From positions 9,146 to 73,145 of the forward strand of contig JAHHRX010000008.1 of assembly GCA_020025545.1 (NCBI GenBank): 64,000 nt of DNA. Reading direction: 5' to 3'. The first letter of the stretch is position 1. Each line of letters begins with the position of its first letter. Both the position numbers and the translations under genes were made by a program. The notes beneath the pieces were generated by a model, which worked only from the letters and a program-made list of their open reading frames with translations, did no database searches and was not told the DNA's origin. Positions 33,335-42,128 of the stretch are shown here, one piece after another. This stretch comes from Oscillospiraceae bacterium (GTDB taxonomy: Bacteria; Bacillota; Clostridia; Oscillospirales; Oscillospiraceae).

Positions 33335-35734
33335 ATGAATCAGCCAACCGGCGGCGTTTACCTGCCGATCCTCGCTTTGCGGGGGCTGGTGGTGTTTCCG
33401 GATCAGACAGTACATTTTGAAGTGGGACGACCCAAGTCTGTTTTAGCTCTGGAAGATGCAATGAAAAAGGACCGAACCATCTTTCTGATCCCTCAGAAGG
33501 ATATTTCCGTGGACGATCCCGGCCTCGACGGACTTTGCCCCATTGGCACTGTTGCGAAAATCAAGCAGGTGCTGCGCATTCAGGGGGAAAGCGTTCGTGT
33601 CCTTGCCACTGGTATCAGCCGTGGCAGAATCCAGGAGCTGGGACAGAATGAGCCGTTTCTGCGGGGCGCAGTCGTTACCGTACCGGAGACCGATGCTGCG
33701 GATACCCTTCGGGCAAAGGCCATGCGCAGAGAAGCCAACACCCTTTACGGGGAGTATCTGAACTTTGTTGACCACAGTGCGCAGGGGATTTTGCTGCGTA
33801 TGCTGGGTTCGGAGAGCAGCGGATATATTGCTGACTCTATCGGTCAGAATTCCGGCATTGATTATACAAATAAAATTCGGCTTTTGATTCAGATGAACCC
33901 GATTCGCCGTCTGGAAATGGCTATCCGTTTCCTGCGGCAGGAGGTTCAGATGCTTAGCATGGAGTCGGAGATTCAGGAAAAAACCAAAGTCAATATCGAC
34001 CAGCAGCAGAAAGATTACTACCTGCGGGAGCAGATGAAAGTTATTCAGGATGCATTGGGTGAAGATGACGAAGATCAATACGGCGAACTGGAGCGAAAAA
34101 TCAAACAGCTCCATCTCAGCGAAGAGAACGAAAAAAAGCTCATGAAGGACCTGGATCGGCTCAAGAAACAGCCTTTCGGGTCTTCCGAGGCGGCAGTGCT
34201 GCGAAGCTATCTGGATGTAGTGCTTGACTTGCCGTGGAATCATAAGACGCGTGAGCGGGTGGATGTGGCTGCCGCAGAAAAGATCCTTGATCGGGATCAT
34301 TACGGTTTGGAAAAGGTGAAGCGGCGCATTTTGGAAACCATTGCCGTTCGGCAGATGGCACCGGATATGCCGCCCCAGATAATTTGTCTGGTTGGCCCTC
34401 CCGGTGTCGGCAAAACTTCGATTGCTTATTCTGTGGCCAAGGCACTGAACCGAAAAATGGCGCGGATCTCTCTTGGCGGTGTCCACGATGAGGCTGATAT
34501 CCGGGGCCATCGGAAGACCTATGTTGGTGCTTTGCCCGGACGAATCATGACTGCCGTAGCGCAGGCTGGCAGCAGCAATCCGCTGATTTTGCTGGATGAA
34601 GTGGATAAGATGGGCTCTGATTACCGGGGCGATCCCAGCGCTGCCCTTTTGGAGGTGCTGGATGCGGAGCAAAACCATGCCTATCGGGATCACTATGTGG
34701 AAATTCCTTATGACCTCAGTGATGTGATGTTTATTACAACTGCCAATAGCCTTGATACGATTCCCAGACCGCTGCTGGATCGTATGGAAATTATTGAGCT
34801 GGGATCTTACACTGACGAAGAGAAGGTTATGATCGCCAAAAACCATCTGATCCCCAAGCAGATGGAAAAACATGGTATCAAAAAGAGCAAGCTGCGAATC
34901 ACCGATGATGCTGTTCGTGAAATCATTCGCTGCTATACCAGAGAATCCGGTGTGCGCAGTCTGGAGCGGTGCTTTGCGGATATCTGCCGGAAAGCAGATA
35001 TGAAGCTTGTTCAGGACGAGAACATCAAGCGCATTACCGTTACCGGCTCAAACATCACGGAATTTCTTGGCATCAAGAGATATCTGCCGGATCGCCTGCC
35101 TTCCTGTGACCAGGTGGGCCTTGTGACCGGCCTTGCATGGACAGCCGTTGGCGGTGAAGTTCTCGAGGTGGAGGTCAATGTGATGGACGGCTCCGGAAAG
35201 CTGGAGCTTACCGGCAATCTGGGCGATGTGATGAAGGAATCCGCTCATGCGGCTTACAGCTATATCCGTGCCAATGCGGAAATATTGCAAATCGACCGGG
35301 ATTTCTACAAGAATAAAGACATTCATGTGCATTTCCCTGAGGGAGCGATCCCCAAGGATGGCCCCTCCGCAGGCGTTACGGTGTGCACGGCCATGGTGTC
35401 GGCACTTACCAATACCACGGTAAGGCGGGATGTGGCAATGACCGGTGAAATTTCCATCCGTGGACGGGTGCTGCCGATCGGCGGGCTGAAGGAAAAAACC
35501 ATGGCTGCTTTGCGTCATGGAGTTTCCACCGTTATCATCCCCAAGGACAATGAGCGGGATCTGGAAGAAATCGACCAGACTGTGCGCAAATCCCTGAATT
35601 TTGTGCTGGCGCAGTCCATGGAGACGGTGCTCCATACTGCGCTCAATCATACAGCGCAGCACCTGCTGAAGGAAATCCTGACCGCAATACCGGAGGACAT
35701 AAAGCACGGCAGCAAGCCTGAAATACAGCAGTGA
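33335..35734 (+). CDS. lon: ATP-dependent protease La (LonA)
   Basis: The 799-residue protease has the LonA layout: N-terminal LON substrate domain (PILALRGLVVFPDQ), coiled-coil region, AAA+ module with Walker A VGPPGVGKTSIAYSVAKAL, and a serine-lysine protease domain with the catalytic serine in PKDGPSAGVT and the lysine in GGLKEKTMAA. The ATG at 33335 is seven bases after AAAGGAG; the ATG at 33329 is too close. It is followed by engB with 7 bases between. Confidence 0.97.
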   Translation: MNQPTGGVYLPILALRGLVVFPDQTVHFEVGRPKSVLALEDAMKKDRTIFLIPQKDISVDDPGLDGLCPIGTVAKIKQVLRIQGESVRVLATGISRGRIQELGQNEPFLRGAVVTVPETDAADTLRAKAMRREANTLYGEYLNFVDHSAQGILLRMLGSESSGYIADSIGQNSGIDYTNKIRLLIQMNPIRRLEMAIRFLRQEVQMLSMESEIQEKTKVNIDQQQKDYYLREQMKVIQDALGEDDEDQYGELERKIKQLHLSEENEKKLMKDLDRLKKQPFGSSEAAVLRSYLDVVLDLPWNHKTRERVDVAAAEKILDRDHYGLEKVKRRILETIAVRQMAPDMPPQIICLVGPPGVGKTSIAYSVAKALNRKMARISLGGVHDEADIRGHRKTYVGALPGRIMTAVAQAGSSNPLILLDEVDKMGSDYRGDPSAALLEVLDAEQNHAYRDHYVEIPYDLSDVMFITTANSLDTIPRPLLDRMEIIELGSYTDEEKVMIAKNHLIPKQMEKHGIKKSKLRITDDAVREIIRCYTRESGVRSLERCFADICRKADMKLVQDENIKRITVTGSNITEFLGIKRYLPDRLPSCDQVGLVTGLAWTAVGGEVLEVEVNVMDGSGKLELTGNLGDVMKESAHAAYSYIRANAEILQIDRDFYKNKDIHVHFPEGAIPKDGPSAGVTVCTAMVSALTNTTVRRDVAMTGEISIRGRVLPIGGLKEKTMAALRHGVSTVIIPKDNERDLEEIDQTVRKSLNFVLAQSMETVLHTALNHTAQHLLKEILTAIPEDIKHGSKPEIQQ

Positions 35735-35741
35735 GGTTACT

Positions 35742-36323
35742 ATGAATTTTCAAAATGTTGAATTTCTGATTTCGGCAGCATCCCCCAAGGATTTTCCCAA
35801 CAACCGTTTGCCGGAGATCGCATTTGCCGGCAAATCCAATGTGGGAAAATCCTCGGTCATCAACCGCATATTGCAGAGGAAGAACTTTGCAAGGGTAGGG
35901 GATAAACCGGGAAAAACCATTCATGTGAATTATTTTACCGTGGACAAAACCTGCTATTTTGTGGATTTGCCGGGCTACGGTTTCGCCAAGGTTTCTCAGG
36001 CGGAAAAGGCACGCTGGGGCAAACTCATGGAGGATTATTTTGCGGCAGATCGGATCAATCTCGGAATCCTTATTGTGGATTCCCGCCATCCGCCTACGAA
36101 TAATGATATCACAATGGCTCAGTGGTTTATGGACAGCGGCTGCCCGTTTTTGGTGGTGGCCAATAAGCTGGACAAGCTCAAAAAGAGCGAGATCGAGAGC
36201 AATTTGCAGACTATCCGGGAAGATCTGGAATTGCCGGAAGGCTGCCCGGTTCTGCCTTTTTCTGCAGAGAAGGGAACCGGACGGGAAGAGCTGATCCGTT
36301 ACATCCTTTCAGCTGCCCGGTAA
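35742..36323 (+). CDS. engB: Ribosome biogenesis GTP-binding protein EngB (YsxC)
   Basis: The 193-residue small GTPase is needed for 50S assembly. It carries G1 GKSNVGKSSVINR, G3 VDLPGYG, G4 ANKLDK and G5 FSAEKGTG. The pair lon-engB is conserved across Firmicutes. Confidence 0.96.
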   Translation: MNFQNVEFLISAASPKDFPNNRLPEIAFAGKSNVGKSSVINRILQRKNFARVGDKPGKTIHVNYFTVDKTCYFVDLPGYGFAKVSQAEKARWGKLMEDYFAADRINLGILIVDSRHPPTNNDITMAQWFMDSGCPFLVVANKLDKLKKSEIESNLQTIREDLELPEGCPVLPFSAEKGTGREELIRYILSAAR

Positions 36324-36650
36324 GCCGCTTTGTAAAAATCTTCATAAAGCAAAATCCAAAAGAAAATGAAGTGTGCCAAAATGTCAGGCGATATTTCAAA
36401 GTAAATACCGTTCCCGCTGCCAAAAGGGTTTGCTGTCTGTGTCATGCAGGCAACAAACCCCTTTTCTGTGTTGGGCAATCAATTAAAAGTGCCGTCTCAC
36501 GGAAGAAAAGCACGGCACATTCTGTCGGTTCTTGTAGCCACTTTTGCCGTATATCCCTGACCATAAACAAGCCCCCTTTATCAGGCAGAATACCATACCG
36601 CCTGACAAAGGGGGAGTTTAAATTTTCTGTGGGATTTCCTTATGCGCGAA
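36324..36650. other. Intergenic region with three hairpins between engB and the TSCPD gene
   Basis: No gene is supported here. The two neighbouring genes converge. Hairpin 1 (36422-36465, AAAAGGGTTTG with CAAACCCCTTTT) suits termination of engB. Hairpin 2 (36489-36518, GTGCCGT with ACGGCAC) has a T-rich tail on the minus strand. Hairpin 3 (36572-36614, a 15-base stem CCCCCTTTATCAGGC with one mismatch) lies close behind the stop codon of the minus-strand gene. Together they act as a convergent terminator zone. Confidence 0.65.
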
Positions 36651-36902
36651 TCACTGTTCGTTCAGGGCTTCCTTGAGCGCCTGAGCCAGCTGATCGGGGC
36701 AGGAAGTGGACTTAGGGCCGCAGTGAATACCCTCTACCTTAGCAATGACATCCTCAACCTTCATTCCGTCGACGAGAGAGCAGATGCCCTTCAGATTGCC
36801 GTCGCAGCCGCCCACGAAGGAAACATTCTTTACCTTACCGTCTTCAATTTCAAAGAAAATCTGTCTGGAGCAGGTGCCCTTGGTTTTGTATGAATACTGC
36901 AT
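36651..36902 (-). CDS. TSCPD-domain protein (TIGR03905 type)
   Basis: The 83-residue protein resembles the C-terminal TSCPD zinc domain of class II ribonucleotide reductases, found alone in many Clostridia. Seen features are the cysteines in GTCSRQI, GGCDGNLKGI and the final HCGPKSTSCPDQLAQAL. It starts at 36902 after AAAGGA; a longer frame to 36944 lacks a ribosome site. Its role alone is unknown, perhaps binding a metal or reductase-related partner. Confidence 0.85.
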   Translation of the reverse strand: MQYSYKTKGTCSRQIFFEIEDGKVKNVSFVGGCDGNLKGICSLVDGMKVEDVIAKVEGIHCGPKSTSCPDQLAQALKEALNEQ

Positions 36903-37307
36903 GATAATTATTCCTTTCTGTTTTTTGTTCCGTGGGCTGCCCACGCAGTCCTACGGGAGATGCAGGATATGTAAAAAATTTTCTGCGCAGGCAGAAAACG
37001 ACACAAACATCCGGTAAATTCTTGAAAAGAACCAAATGTACCTGACCTCAATGGTAAAACTCATTACAGTGGATATTATATGATAGAATCTTTTATTGCG
37101 CAAGAGAGAAAATTCACAGATTTTAATTATTAAGAAAAAGTAAAATTTATCTAGTTAAGCAATGGGTTATAGGTAAAAATAGCTGTTTTGTTGACATTTG
37201 TTGCATTGTGTAGTATACTATCCACGTTTATAAATTTATAAATGCCATACCCAGCGGGTAGAAAATACTGAGAATATCTGATATTTAATTGGAAAGGTCA
37301 TATATTT
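36903..37307. other. Divergent AT-rich intergenic region before the polysaccharide locus
   Basis: No coding region is supported. The region holds the perfect palindrome CGTGGGC-T-GCCCACG (36931-36945) in the leader of the minus-strand TSCPD gene and the main promoter of the polysaccharide locus at 37191-37219. The 16-base palindrome TTTATAAATTTATAAA (37227-37242) lies just past the expected transcription start of that locus. Confidence 0.6.
37191..37219 (+). promoter_or_regulatory. Promoter of the polysaccharide locus
   Basis: TTGACA (37191-37196), 17 bases, TATACT (37214-37219). The TTTATAAATTTATAAA palindrome starts 8 bases after the -10 and overlaps the expected start of transcription. 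The leader is about 85 bases. Confidence 0.85.
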
Positions 37308-39185
37308 ATGCATAAAATGAAAGAGACCGAAAATCTGGACGGTAAGATAAAAGTCCTACTGATCGGCGCTCTGGATGTAATTTCAATTCTCAGTGCATAT
37401 TTCTTTGCACTGTTGCTGCGGTTTGATTTTCAGTTTTCTTTGATTCCACCGGAATATCTTAACGGATACTGGCATTCCATGCTGTTTTGGTGTGCCACCG
37501 GCGTTTTGGTGTTTTACTGCTGCAGTCTCTACCGCAGCATTTGGACATTTGCGGGATTGCCGGAGCTTTGGAGCATTGTCAAATCCTATCTGATCCTGAT
37601 TCCGGTGCATTTAATCTATGTTTTAGTTGCCCGGATGGATATGCCGAAGTCCTATTATATCATGGGCGGAGTGCTTTGTTTCTGCTTTACGGCGGTGATC
37701 CGCTTTTCATACCGTTTTCTGGTTTATCGCGTTGCCCTGATCTCGAACCGAACCAAGGGAAAGCCCATGGAGCGAATCATGGTAATTGGTGCCGGTGCTG
37801 CCGGTCAGATGATCATTAAAGACTTGCAGCAGACGAACCAAATCAAAACAAAGGTTTGCTGTGTCATCGATGACAATCCCAATAAACTGGGGCGCCTCAT
37901 TGAGGGCGTGGAAGTGGTGGGCAATCGCTATGATATTGTGAATAAGGCAAAGTCATTCCGCATTACAACCATTATCTATGCCATCCCAAACACAACTTTG
38001 GTGGAGCGCACAGCCATCCTTAATATCTGCAAGGAGACAAATTGCCGCCTGCAGATCATTCCCGGCGTGTATCAGCTGGTCAATGACGAGGTTCGTGTCA
38101 GCCAACTGCGGGATGTGGAGGTTACGGACCTTTTGGGCAGAGAGCAAATCCGTGTTAACAATGACGAGATCCTTGCGGATATCGCAGGAAAGGTGATCCT
38201 TGTTACCGGCGGCGGTGGTTCCATCGGCAGCGAGCTGTGCCGTCAGATTGCCCGCTCCAATCCGAAGCAGCTGATTATTTTCGATATTTACGAGAACAAC
38301 GCCTATGAAATTCAGCAAGAGCTGAAGCGGGAGTATCCTCAGCTGAATCTGGAAACGCTCATCGGCTCGGTGCGTAATACCAGCCGTATCCATTCCGTTA
38401 TGCGCAATTTCCGCCCGGATATCGTCTTCCATGCGGCGGCGCACAAGCATGTGCCCCTGATGGAGGACAGCCCCAACGAGGCAATCAAAAACAATGTCCT
38501 CGGAACTTATAAGACAGCGGCAGCGGCTGCAAAATTCGGCGTTAAGAAATTTGTGCTCATATCCACAGACAAAGCGGTGAATCCCACCAATATCATGGGC
38601 GCCAGCAAACGGCTGTGTGAAATGGTAGTCCAGATGATGGACAGAAGCAGTCCCAATACCAGTTTTGTGGCTGTGCGGTTTGGCAATGTTTTGGGAAGCA
38701 ATGGCAGCGTGATTCCGCTTTTTAAGAAGCAGATTGCTGAGGGCGGCCCTGTTACCGTTACCGACAAGCGGGTTATCCGCTACTTTATGACAATCCCGGA
38801 AGCCGTGTCTCTTGTTTTGCAGGCATCCTACTACGCCAGGGGCGGCGAGATTTTTGTTCTCGAAATGGGGGAGCCTGTGAAGATTGATGACATGGCGAGA
38901 AACCTGATTCGTCTTTCCGGCTATACTCCGGATGTGGATATAAAAATTGAATACACCGGACTGCGTCCGGGCGAAAAGCTCTATGAGGAAATGCTCATGA
39001 GTGAAGAAGGGCTTCAGGAGACGGACAATAAGCTGATCCACATCGGAAAGCCTATTGAAATGGATGACCAGTGGTTCCGTAAGAAAATTGCAGAGCTGGA
39101 CATTGCAAGCCGACAGGAAAGCGACAGCATTAAGCGGCTCGTTTCCGAAATTGTACCCACATACCATTACACATCGCAGACATAA
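37308..39185 (+). CDS. Membrane UDP-N-acetylhexosamine 4,6-dehydratase (PglF/CapD/WbpM type)
   Basis: The 625-residue protein has four membrane helices in the first 130 residues. A first nucleotide-binding fold (VIGAGAAGQMIIKDL) precedes the catalytic short-chain dehydrogenase domain with VTGGGGSIGSELCRQI. The active site STDKAVNPTNIMGASKR shows MxxxK in place of YxxxK, as in PglF and WbpM. It converts UDP-GlcNAc to a 4-keto-6-deoxy sugar nucleotide. It is the first gene of the locus and feeds the aminotransferase encoded next. Confidence 0.92.
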   Translation: MHKMKETENLDGKIKVLLIGALDVISILSAYFFALLLRFDFQFSLIPPEYLNGYWHSMLFWCATGVLVFYCCSLYRSIWTFAGLPELWSIVKSYLILIPVHLIYVLVARMDMPKSYYIMGGVLCFCFTAVIRFSYRFLVYRVALISNRTKGKPMERIMVIGAGAAGQMIIKDLQQTNQIKTKVCCVIDDNPNKLGRLIEGVEVVGNRYDIVNKAKSFRITTIIYAIPNTTLVERTAILNICKETNCRLQIIPGVYQLVNDEVRVSQLRDVEVTDLLGREQIRVNNDEILADIAGKVILVTGGGGSIGSELCRQIARSNPKQLIIFDIYENNAYEIQQELKREYPQLNLETLIGSVRNTSRIHSVMRNFRPDIVFHAAAHKHVPLMEDSPNEAIKNNVLGTYKTAAAAAKFGVKKFVLISTDKAVNPTNIMGASKRLCEMVVQMMDRSSPNTSFVAVRFGNVLGSNGSVIPLFKKQIAEGGPVTVTDKRVIRYFMTIPEAVSLVLQASYYARGGEIFVLEMGEPVKIDDMARNLIRLSGYTPDVDIKIEYTGLRPGEKLYEEMLMSEEGLQETDNKLIHIGKPIEMDDQWFRKKIAELDIASRQESDSIKRLVSEIVPTYHYTSQT

Positions 39186-39235
39186 TTCTTACGGGAAATA
39201 CAAAACAAGACCTTTTTAAAGATGAGGTGTTATTT

Positions 39236-40441
39236 ATGGAAGTATTGTTTTCACCACCTGATATAACGGAAGAAGAAGTGCAGGAAGTTGCAGCAGCTCT
39301 GCGTTCCGGATGGATTACCACCGGCCCTCGCACGAAAGAATTTGAGCGCAGAATCGCTGATTTCTGCGGCACCGAGAAGGCTGTCTGCCTGAATTCTCAG
39401 ACTGCCTGCGCAGAAATGGCTCTGCGTGTTTTGGACATTGGCCCCAGCGACGAGGTTATTGTCCCTGCCTATACCTACACCGCATCGGCCTCCGTTGTGT
39501 GCCATGTGGGTGCCAAGCTGATTCTTGTGGACAGCCAGAAGGATTCGCTTGAGATGGATTATGATGCCGTTGAGGCGGCTATCACCGAAAAGACCAAGGC
39601 TATTATTCCTGTAGATCTGGCGGGAATTCCCTGCGACTACGATCGGATTTTCAGGATTGTCGAATCCAAACGGAACCTTTTCCACGGGGATACCGACATT
39701 CAGAAGGCTCTGGGCCGCATTGCGGTTATGTCCGATGCTGCTCACGCCTTTGGTGCCAAGTGGCATGATCGCCCTGTCGGAAGCATTGCCGACTTTTCTG
39801 CTTTTTCCTTTCATGCAGTGAAGAACCTGACTACGGCCGAGGGTGGTGCGCTTACCTGGAGAAATATCCCCGGTATCAGCAACGATGATATTTACAAGAA
39901 GCTCCAGCTTCTGAGCCTCCACGGTCAGTCCAAAGATGCTCTGGCAAAGAACCAGCTGGGCGCTTGGGAATATGACATTATCGGCACTTGGTATAAATGC
40001 AATATGACGGATGTGGCCGCCGGTATGGGCCTTGCTCAGCTGAGGCGTTACTCCGGTATCTTAGAGCGCCGCAGAGAGATCATCGGCCGTTATGATGCTG
40101 CCTTTAAGCCGCTTGGTGTAGAGGTGCTTTCTCACTTTACCCATGAGCACCAGTCTTCCGGCCACCTGTATTTGACCCGGATCCCCGGCGTTACTGCTGA
40201 GCAGCGTAACGAAATTATTATCCGCATGGCCCAGCAGGGAATTGTCTGCAATGTTCACTATAAGCCTTTGCCCATGCATACTGCCTATAAAGAACTTGGC
40301 TTTGATATTCGCAATTTTCCCAATGCATATAGGCATTTCGCCAACGAAATCACCTTGCCGCTCCATACCTGTCTTACCGATGAACAGGTGGCTTATGTGA
40401 TTGAAAACTACTCTACGATTGTGGAAGACTATATCAAATGA
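39236..40441 (+). CDS. DegT/DnrJ/EryC1 family sugar aminotransferase
   Basis: This PLP enzyme of about 401 residues places an amino group on a keto sugar nucleotide. Motifs are GWITTGPRTKEFE, VIVPAYTYTASA, MSDAAHAFGAKW and the PLP lysine in FSFHAVKNLTTAEGG (near residue 196). After the 4,6-dehydratase, the expected product is a UDP-4-amino-4,6-dideoxy-HexNAc (PglE-type step). No N-acetyltransferase of the PglD type follows. It starts at ATG 39236 after GATGAGG and overlaps the next gene by 4 bases. Confidence 0.9.
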   Translation: MEVLFSPPDITEEEVQEVAAALRSGWITTGPRTKEFERRIADFCGTEKAVCLNSQTACAEMALRVLDIGPSDEVIVPAYTYTASASVVCHVGAKLILVDSQKDSLEMDYDAVEAAITEKTKAIIPVDLAGIPCDYDRIFRIVESKRNLFHGDTDIQKALGRIAVMSDAAHAFGAKWHDRPVGSIADFSAFSFHAVKNLTTAEGGALTWRNIPGISNDDIYKKLQLLSLHGQSKDALAKNQLGAWEYDIIGTWYKCNMTDVAAGMGLAQLRRYSGILERRREIIGRYDAAFKPLGVEVLSHFTHEHQSSGHLYLTRIPGVTAEQRNEIIIRMAQQGIVCNVHYKPLPMHTAYKELGFDIRNFPNAYRHFANEITLPLHTCLTDEQVAYVIENYSTIVEDYIK

Positions 40442-41133
40442 TGCTGAAAAACTGGAATGAACTTCCCGAAGCTATGCAGCGGGAAGAAGTTAGACCCTAT
40501 TATGCTGCCCTTGCTGCCCGTAAGGGCAGCATACTGGCGAAACGGGTTTTTGATATTTTTGTTGCTTTGATCCTTTTGGTTCTGCTGAGTCCGGTTTTCT
40601 TGATTCTTGCCATAGCCATTAAACTGGATTCTCCCGGCCCTGTGTTCTATCGGCAGGAGCGGATCACCCAGTACGGACGGACATTCCGTATTTTTAAGTT
40701 CCGTACTATGGTCAGTAATGCTGACAAAATCGGTTCTCAAGTGACGGTGGGCAATGATTCCCGGATCACCCGGGTGGGACACTTTATTCGCCATTGCCGT
40801 TTGGACGAAATCAGCCAGCTGCTCAATGTATTGGACGGTTCTATGTCTTTTGTGGGCACCAGACCGGAGGTCAAGAAGTATGTGGATGCCTATACACCGG
40901 AGATGCTGGCAACATTGTTGCTGCCTGCCGGTATTACCAGCGAGGCCAGCATTCGCTATAAGGATGAGGACAAGCTGCTGGATTCGGCTGATGATGTGGA
41001 TCAAGTCTATATCCGCGATGTCCTGCCCGGAAAAATGAAGTTTAATTTGGATTCTGTGCTGCATTTTAGCTTCTGGGCGGATATACGTACCATGTTTCGC
41101 ACAGTATTTGCAGTGCTGGGCAAGGATTATTGA
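40438..41133 (+). CDS. Undecaprenyl-phosphate sugar-1-phosphate transferase (PglC-like)
   Basis: The 231-residue monotopic phosphoglycosyl transferase starts the repeat unit on the lipid carrier. It has one hydrophobic re-entrant segment (residues about 36-58), then FRIFKFRTMVSNADK, RLDEISQLLNVLDGSMSFVG and TRPEV. The short single-helix form corresponds to PglC rather than the long WbaP. With the two upstream genes it forms a dehydratase, aminotransferase and transferase module for a diamino-trideoxy-type sugar. Confidence 0.92.
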   Translation: MMLKNWNELPEAMQREEVRPYYAALAARKGSILAKRVFDIFVALILLVLLSPVFLILAIAIKLDSPGPVFYRQERITQYGRTFRIFKFRTMVSNADKIGSQVTVGNDSRITRVGHFIRHCRLDEISQLLNVLDGSMSFVGTRPEVKKYVDAYTPEMLATLLLPAGITSEASIRYKDEDKLLDSADDVDQVYIRDVLPGKMKFNLDSVLHFSFWADIRTMFRTVFAVLGKDY

Positions 41134-41220
41134 GTATTTCCACAGAAATGGATTGGCTGGGAGTATATAACCCTGTTCCTTTCTGGGGACAGAGGTGTTT
41201 GAGTGTGAGGACAGATCAGT

Positions 41221-42102
41221 ATGGAAAAAACCAAAAATCAATATGATATTCAACAGATCCACGATAAATTGCTGGAGATTCTGGTGTATTTCCGAGACTT
41301 TTGTTATAAAAATAACCTGAATTTTTTCCTCGCCGGTGGTACATGTATTGGTGCAGCCCGTCATCATGGCTTTATTCCTTGGGACGATGATGTGGATGTT
41401 TTTATGCTCCGCAGCGATTACGAAAAACTGCAGAAGCTGTGGCAGGAGAAGGCGGATACCAACCGATACAGCGTTGTACGCTCCGACGATAAGATCAATA
41501 TTCACCATTCTGCCACTGAGATCAAGGACAATAACACCACTTTTATCAACAGGCACAGCGTGAATCTCGATATTCACCAGGGAATTATGATTGATGTGAT
41601 TCCTCTGGATGCGGTGGCACCTACTGCTTTTTCACGCTTTACACAGGCAGTCTACTCTATGCTTTTCTGCCTGTATAATTTCCAGCGCCTGCCCGAGCAC
41701 AAAGGAAAGCTTACTTATTATGGCTCCAAAGTGGGGCTGGGTCTGATTCGCTCCTTTAAGATTCGATATAAGATTTGGAAGTTTTGTGAAAAGAAAATGT
41801 CCCGATATTCGCTGAAGGACTGTACCCATGTGGCGTCTTTTGGTGAGGGGCTCACCATTCTGAAACAGCGCTTCCCTGTGGAGTGGTTCTCGGATATGAG
41901 TGTCACGCTTCCTTTTGAGGGATATGAAATGCCTGTAGTTCACGACTACGATTCCTATCTTACCATTTCCTATGGCGATTATATGACACCGATTCCGGAA
42001 GAGGATCGGGTATTCCGCCACGATATTTACTTTATGGATCTTAACAACAGTTATAAAAAGTATAAAGGCATTAAGTATTGTGTCCCTAAGGATCGCAAAT
42101 AA
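41221..42102 (+). CDS. LicD family phosphotransferase 1
   Basis: The 293-residue cytoplasmic protein has a nucleotidyltransferase-like LicD fold. The core is AGGTCIGAARHHGFIPWDDD followed by VDVFM, with the metal-binding DDDVD, and a C-terminal YGDYMTPIPEEDR. Characterised family members transfer phosphocholine from CDP-choline, and the related fukutin proteins transfer ribitol phosphate from CDP-ribitol. The donor here is unknown. No CDP-alcohol synthesis gene lies in the window. It is one of two tandem LicD genes. Confidence 0.88.
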   Translation: MEKTKNQYDIQQIHDKLLEILVYFRDFCYKNNLNFFLAGGTCIGAARHHGFIPWDDDVDVFMLRSDYEKLQKLWQEKADTNRYSVVRSDDKINIHHSATEIKDNNTTFINRHSVNLDIHQGIMIDVIPLDAVAPTAFSRFTQAVYSMLFCLYNFQRLPEHKGKLTYYGSKVGLGLIRSFKIRYKIWKFCEKKMSRYSLKDCTHVASFGEGLTILKQRFPVEWFSDMSVTLPFEGYEMPVVHDYDSYLTISYGDYMTPIPEEDRVFRHDIYFMDLNNSYKKYKGIKYCVPKDRK

Positions 42103-42128
42103 CATTGCCAAGACAGAGAGGTTAGAAT

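Noticed and set aside
36371..36676. A 101-codon plus-strand frame after engB
   Set aside because: It runs through two terminator hairpins and into the antisense of the TSCPD gene, and has no ribosome site.
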